Positions 23,931 through 27,354 of a stretch of DNA of 27,354 nt are shown here, in pieces. The notes under the pieces were generated by a model that saw nothing but the letters and a program-made list of their open reading frames with translations, ran no database searches and was not told where the DNA came from. How positions within the stretch are numbered: the stretch's first letter is position 1; the number at the start of each line of letters is the position of its first letter. Origin of the DNA: Flavobacteriaceae bacterium UBA2765 (GTDB lineage Bacteria > Bacteroidota > Bacteroidia > Flavobacteriales > Flavobacteriaceae); assembly GCA_002352665.1 (NCBI GenBank), contig DEIV01000082.1:1-27354 (forward strand), given 5' to 3'. The position numbers and the translations under genes were made by a program.

Positions 23931-24458
23931 CTATCTATTTTTTAACGATTCGGTTATTAGCTCATGATGATGTTTTACATGATAGCTCGTAAAATGCAAC
24001 AGTTCTCTTAATGTTAACTTCCCTAAAAGCGGATGCGGCAAAATATAAACATCCAATTGATCTTCAGAAAACCTCATGGCTCTTTTACACAACTTATTGA
24101 CTTGTTTTTGTAGCTTTTTTATAGCCTTTTCTTTTTCATTAAAATTTATAATATTTGGTTGAAATCTACTTGGTGTTGGTTTTGCAGTTTTTAATTTCTC
24201 TAAATATTTTTCGATCAAAGCTTCTGGAGTTCTAGACGCTCTATTTGCCACTCCAAATTTACTTTTCAAGATAAATCTTGGTATACCTAATGCTTTGGTC
24301 AGCACAGAAACACTTTTAATGATATGATCTAAATGCTGTCCTGCATTCCATTTTTCTTGATAAGAATATTCATAGGCATCTAAAGACATTCCAGCTATGT
24401 AAGTAGAAAAATTCAAATGATTTTCAACAAGTTCATTAGTAATTAATTCTGTCTTCAT
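23931..24458 (-). CDS. DinB-like four-helix metal-binding protein
   Basis: A 175-residue DinB/YfiT-type four-helix bundle. KWNAGQHLDHIIKS (H42, H45) and LRELLHFTSYHVKHHHELI (H155, H160, H163-165) provide the usual histidine triad for a divalent metal. Members serve as thiol transferases (with bacillithiol or mycothiol) or hydrolases; most in Bacteroidota are untested. The start is ATG 24458, 34 bases downstream (in its own direction) of the TetR-like dyad at 24493-24510, so it may open an internal transcription unit of six genes. Confidence 0.8.
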   Translation of the reverse strand: MKTELITNELVENHLNFSTYIAGMSLDAYEYSYQEKWNAGQHLDHIIKSVSVLTKALGIPRFILKSKFGVANRASRTPEALIEKYLEKLKTAKPTPSRFQPNIINFNEKEKAIKKLQKQVNKLCKRAMRFSEDQLDVYILPHPLLGKLTLRELLHFTSYHVKHHHELITESLKNR

Positions 24459-24492
24459 TTTTATAATGCTGTTTTAATTTACTTTACACAAT

Positions 24493-24510
24493 ATATACTG
24501 ATTGGTATAT
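24493..24510. promoter_or_regulatory. TetR-like dyad upstream of the DinB-like gene
   Basis: ATATAC-TGATTG-GTATAT is a perfect 6-6-6 inverted repeat. On the minus strand it reads ATATACCAATCAGTATAT, a form like many TetR/AcrR operators. It sits in the 67-base gap between the membrane-protein stop and the DinB-like start, the only gap above 15 bases in the nine-gene series. No TetR gene is in the window. Confidence 0.5.
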
Positions 24511-24525
24511 TATTAATTAAATTTT

Positions 24526-24939
24526 TTATTTCAACAATAGTAATAGGGCAATAATAAAACAACATGTTGCTATTAAAATACCTACTAACGGAATTTTAAA
24601 CCAATATCGTTTTGCCAGAAAAAGGTAAAAGATACCTGCACAAATATCTAGCAATAGGATATTAAAAGAGTTTTGATACACTTCAAAATGCTGACATACC
24701 AATATAATATTTATCAATCCTATAAACATTGCTCCTATACTATGGCTGGCATTAAAGCCAATCCATGCTTTCCACACCGTTGTTTCTTTTGTTAATATAG
24801 GTGATGTAGCGTTCATTTTCTTATTCGTCTCAACATCTCTGGCAAGAAACTTATTGGTAAAAAATGTATAAACAAGATGAATTGTCCCTAATATTAAGAA
24901 TATAGAACTTGCTATAAATATGAATATTTTTGCTGTCAT
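24526..24939 (-). CDS. Small four-span membrane protein (LIC_13387-like)
   Basis: A 137-residue inner-membrane protein with four hydrophobic spans (about 3-25, 62-84, 91-108, 113-136). The first span carries GTIHLVYTFF and the second starts WKAWIGFNASHSIGAMFIG; both recall a small uncharacterised family I know as LIC_13387. Conserved histidines inside spans (H22, H66) could bind a metal or heme. No activity is known. It starts 3 bases after the PNPOx-like gene stop and is followed by the 67-base gap with the TetR-like dyad. Confidence 0.68.
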   Translation of the reverse strand: MTAKIFIFIASSIFLILGTIHLVYTFFTNKFLARDVETNKKMNATSPILTKETTVWKAWIGFNASHSIGAMFIGLINIILVCQHFEVYQNSFNILLLDICAGIFYLFLAKRYWFKIPLVGILIATCCFIIALLLLLK

Positions 24940-24942
24940 TAG

Positions 24943-25428
24943 TTATAATTTAGCCATCATTTTACCTAAATTTATCTTTTCTACCCTAGTAAAAGTAATT
25001 TCTCTAACAGAGTCCATTTTACCCCACAAATATGTATGCCCTTTTAATGTATTGGTTGACCTCATCCTTCTCACGAGTGCTCTATTTTCATCTTCGGTTG
25101 CTTTTCTTTTTTCGCCGAGTGTACCATATAACTTCATTGCGGGTGCACTTGAAAATTTTTCTTTAAACAAAGACTTTACCCAAAACCATTTGCTACTATT
25201 GACGCCTAATACACAAACATTTGGATTCGAGCTCACATTAACTGGCAGTTTGGTTGGGTATTTTTCAAAGTAAAATCCCGTTTGATCATCATTTAAAAAC
25301 AAAGAACCTATCGGTGTAACGGTCGGATTATTCTCTGCATTAACAGATGCAATAGACACATGCAAACTCGACTTAAAGCTTTTACTAAAATGCATTCGTA
25401 TTTCTTTCCAATTGGTATTAATGTCCAT
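24943..25428 (-). CDS. PNPOx-like split-barrel flavin protein
   Basis: A 161-residue pyridoxamine-phosphate-oxidase-like split barrel. HVSIASVNAENNPTVTPIGSLFL (near 23-45, split) is the first strand pair, KYPTKLPVNVSSNPNVCVLGVN follows, and KLYGTLGEKRKATEDENRALV forms the later helix. It lacks the substrate motif of true PdxH, and a proper pdxH is present at 17432-18079, so it more likely binds FMN, F420 or heme for another redox job. It lies 4 bases after the molybdopterin enzyme gene and 3 bases before the membrane-protein gene; a partner or electron-transfer role is possible. Confidence 0.8.
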   Translation of the reverse strand: MDINTNWKEIRMHFSKSFKSSLHVSIASVNAENNPTVTPIGSLFLNDDQTGFYFEKYPTKLPVNVSSNPNVCVLGVNSSKWFWVKSLFKEKFSSAPAMKLYGTLGEKRKATEDENRALVRRMRSTNTLKGHTYLWGKMDSVREITFTRVEKINLGKMMAKL

Positions 25429-25432
25429 TTTT

Positions 25433-27354
25433 TTATACTTCGGTTAGTACTGTTATTGGTTTAATTTGTACCGGCACATATTTATGATAGGGTGTTTTCG
25501 CAATAGGATCACAATGTTCGGACGAAGTAAGCCTGTTAATTTGTGGTCCGTTCTGCCTTAAGTTTTCTGGGTTATCAGCATCAACATATTCAAAACCATA
25601 ACCATGTGGTAGAGACACATAACCAAGATGCATGGCTTCATCAAATATTGCCTGTACTTTAATTGTATCTTTTGCTGATGAACATAACACCAAATCTCCA
25701 TTTAAAACATCAACCTTGGCCGCATCTTCTGGATGCATCCTAAGCGCTCCATCCTTATCTTTTTTTCTCCATTCAGGATCTCTAAATATTTGATTGGCAT
25801 TATAAGACCTTCTCTCGCCTGCTGCCAATATAAATGGAAACTCTTTATTGGTACTAAACTCTTTTTCTAGATCTTGTAAAGCATCATGCATCTCAGTAAT
25901 TACGAGATGTATTTTTTTATCAGGATGCTCTAACAAATCCCATACTTCCTCATATGTATGCTCACTAATTTTTATGCCCGATCTTTTTTCTAAGGCTTGT
26001 TTAAATAGATTTTCACCTAGCATAAACCCTTTACCTTTTAGTCCAGTTCTTAATACAGCATTTCTATACCTTTTAGCATATAAATGAGATGCTCCCCACA
26101 GCATCGCAGCATTATTTGCTTTATCGGGCAATACTTTACCCAACGTCGCATATAAAATCATTAACACACTTTTCTTATATGTAGGATATAATGTAAAGAA
26201 CATTTTTAATCCGATAGGAAAAACCCCCAAAGAAGGAAAACGAGAATGCCATCTCGCTATTCTTTCCAGCAAAGGAAAACGTTTTGGGAATAATCCCATT
26301 GCTACCATAATTCGTCTATAAATTTCTGGTTCTGCTAGTGTATCTCCCCTAGGTTCTACAATAGGTTTTCGTAATTGAAAATAGTTAGATGGAAAATCTA
26401 GCGTGAAAAATGCAGCCTCCCATTTTTCAAATTGTGATTGGGCCGGAAGTACATAATGAGCCATTCTAGATGTTTCAGTATTTGCTACATCGATGACCAC
26501 AAGTAAGTCTAGCTTTTCAAATGCTTTTCTATAGGCATTACTATCTGCCGCTGTTAGGATGGGATTACTACTATCAACAATTAAAGCACGTACCCTTTCA
26601 GGATGATCGGTGTCAATTTCAGAAGGCAAAATATTTGGAGGATAGAAATTACTAATTTCTTTCATTCCGGTTACTTTTGTGGTAGCCCCTCCTTTTTCTG
26701 GTTCATTTGAATGTCCAACAATAGGCACTAATTGTGTATGTAAATTATTAGATCCTTTTTTACCGAAATTTCCGGTAATAATAAAGAGTAATTTTTCTAA
26801 ATAAGAATTCAACGTGCTATGAAGGCTCTGTTGAATACCTAAATCAACACGAACACATCCTCTGTCAGCATTGGCAAATGCTCTAGCTACATTTTGCACC
26901 AATTTTAAATCTAATCCTGCTCTATCAACATAATCTTTAACCGATACGTCCGTAAAAATTTTCTTTATTTGATCGAAACCAACAGTATGTTTGCTTAAAA
27001 ATTCATGATCCTCTAATCCTTCTTGAATAATTATTCCCAGTATTGCAGATAAAAGATAAGCATCTGTTCCGGGTTTAACTTGTAAGTGAACATCAGCCAT
27101 TTCAGCTGTTTTGGTTGACCTCGGGTCTATCACAACCATTTTCCTTTTAGGATCTTTAGCAATTTCACCAAGTACTTTACGAGCTCTTGGAAATCCATGT
27201 GATTGCCAAGGGTTAGCTCCAATTACAATTAAATAATCAGAGTTCTCAACATCTTCAGTAATATGGCAACTTTGTTTACCAAAAAGCTTGCCATTTACCC
27301 AAAAATCACCCGTTTTTTCTTGTGCCAAGGCAGTATATAGATAAGGTGTGCCCA
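25433..27354 (-). CDS. Molybdopterin (bis-MGD) oxidoreductase, N-terminus off the window
   Basis: A DMSO-reductase-superfamily enzyme. The frame stays open to the right edge, reading GTPYLYTALAQEKTG into the body, so a TTG at 27326-27328 is only an internal leucine and the start plus the N-terminal [4Fe-4S] region are missing. The visible 640 residues carry NSDYLIVIGANPWQSHGFPR, VVIDPRSTKTAEMADVHLQVKPGTD, the SSNPI and TETSRMAHYVLPAQSQFEKWE segments, and a C-terminal cofactor-binding barrel (RMHPEDAAKVDVLNGDLVLC, then SLPHGYGFE). No Tat signal can be judged. The substrate is not predictable: formate dehydrogenase, reductase or hydratase types are all open. It is the most upstream gene seen in the minus-strand series, ending 4 bases before the PNPOx-like gene. 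Confidence 0.9.
   Translation of the reverse strand, partial: GTPYLYTALAQEKTGDFWVNGKLFGKQSCHITEDVENSDYLIVIGANPWQSHGFPRARKVLGEIAKDPKRKMVVIDPRSTKTAEMADVHLQVKPGTDAYLLSAILGIIIQEGLEDHEFLSKHTVGFDQIKKIFTDVSVKDYVDRAGLDLKLVQNVARAFANADRGCVRVDLGIQQSLHSTLNSYLEKLLFIITGNFGKKGSNNLHTQLVPIVGHSNEPEKGGATTKVTGMKEISNFYPPNILPSEIDTDHPERVRALIVDSSNPILTAADSNAYRKAFEKLDLLVVIDVANTETSRMAHYVLPAQSQFEKWEAAFFTLDFPSNYFQLRKPIVEPRGDTLAEPEIYRRIMVAMGLFPKRFPLLERIARWHSRFPSLGVFPIGLKMFFTLYPTYKKSVLMILYATLGKVLPDKANNAAMLWGASHLYAKRYRNAVLRTGLKGKGFMLGENLFKQALEKRSGIKISEHTYEEVWDLLEHPDKKIHLVITEMHDALQDLEKEFSTNKEFPFILAAGERRSYNANQIFRDPEWRKKDKDGALRMHPEDAAKVDVLNGDLVLCSSAKDTIKVQAIFDEAMHLGYVSLPHGYGFEYVDADNPENLRQNGPQINRLTSSEHCDPIAKTPYHKYVPVQIKPITVLTEV

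Noticed and set aside
27326..27328. TTG as start of the molybdopterin enzyme
   Set aside because: The frame continues upstream to the edge with protein-like sequence, and the N-terminal domain of the family is missing, so the gene is cut by the window.

Overview
The window is AT-rich chromosomal DNA (roughly one third G+C by eye) from a member of the Bacteroidota, most likely a marine-type Flavobacteriaceae. Signs of this are the TAnnTTTG-type -7 promoter boxes, the lack of strong Shine-Dalgarno sequences, and the gene set (recR, a sodium:solute symporter, pdxH, sixA and ppx in a row). Coding density is high. The longest gene-free stretch is 238 bases (7361-7598), so no gap exceeds 300 bases. 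No tRNA, rRNA, CRISPR array, phage gene or insertion sequence was seen.

Region 1 (1-9325) is mainly a heme-synthesis block. A HemC that appears fused to the start of HemD runs off the left edge on the minus strand. hemA lies 3 bases upstream of it. Divergent from hemA are an AraC-type regulator and a small SpoU RNA methyltransferase. A 1160-residue secreted TraB/GumN-family protein follows on the minus strand, then ferrochelatase (hemH) and a HemJ-type protoporphyrinogen oxidase on the plus strand. The hemA-araC spacer holds a good hemA promoter and two perfect dyads. One dyad looks like the iron-control element bound by Irr/Fur-family regulators. A REP-like hairpin separates hemH from hemJ.

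Region 2 (9435-15106) looks like a compact pathway for aromatic 2-oxo acids: indolepyruvate:ferredoxin oxidoreductase (iorA, iorB), a class I/II PLP aminotransferase, and a fused ADP-forming acyl-CoA synthetase. Together they could turn aromatic amino acids into aryl acetates with ATP gain, or run backwards to salvage aryl acetates. IorA lacks the usual C-terminal two-cluster ferredoxin domain.

Region 3 (15172-20092) holds housekeeping genes: recR on the minus strand, then a plus-strand run of a sodium:solute symporter, pdxH, an NADPH-dependent FMN reductase, sixA and a ppx/gppA phosphatase that begins with TTG. A second REP-like hairpin follows.

Region 4 (20203-27354) is a tightly packed minus-strand series of nine genes. 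From upstream to downstream they are: a molybdopterin oxidoreductase (its N-terminus lies off the right edge), a PNPOx-like flavin protein, a small membrane protein, a DinB-like protein, a DUF4442 hotdog protein, an alpha/beta hydrolase, a metallo-beta-lactamase-fold protein with an altered metal motif, a DJ-1/PfpI protein of isonitrile-hydratase type, and a second alpha/beta hydrolase. A TetR-like dyad sits in the only sizeable gap in the series. This is the most accessory-looking part of the window, and its substrate cannot be read from the sequence.
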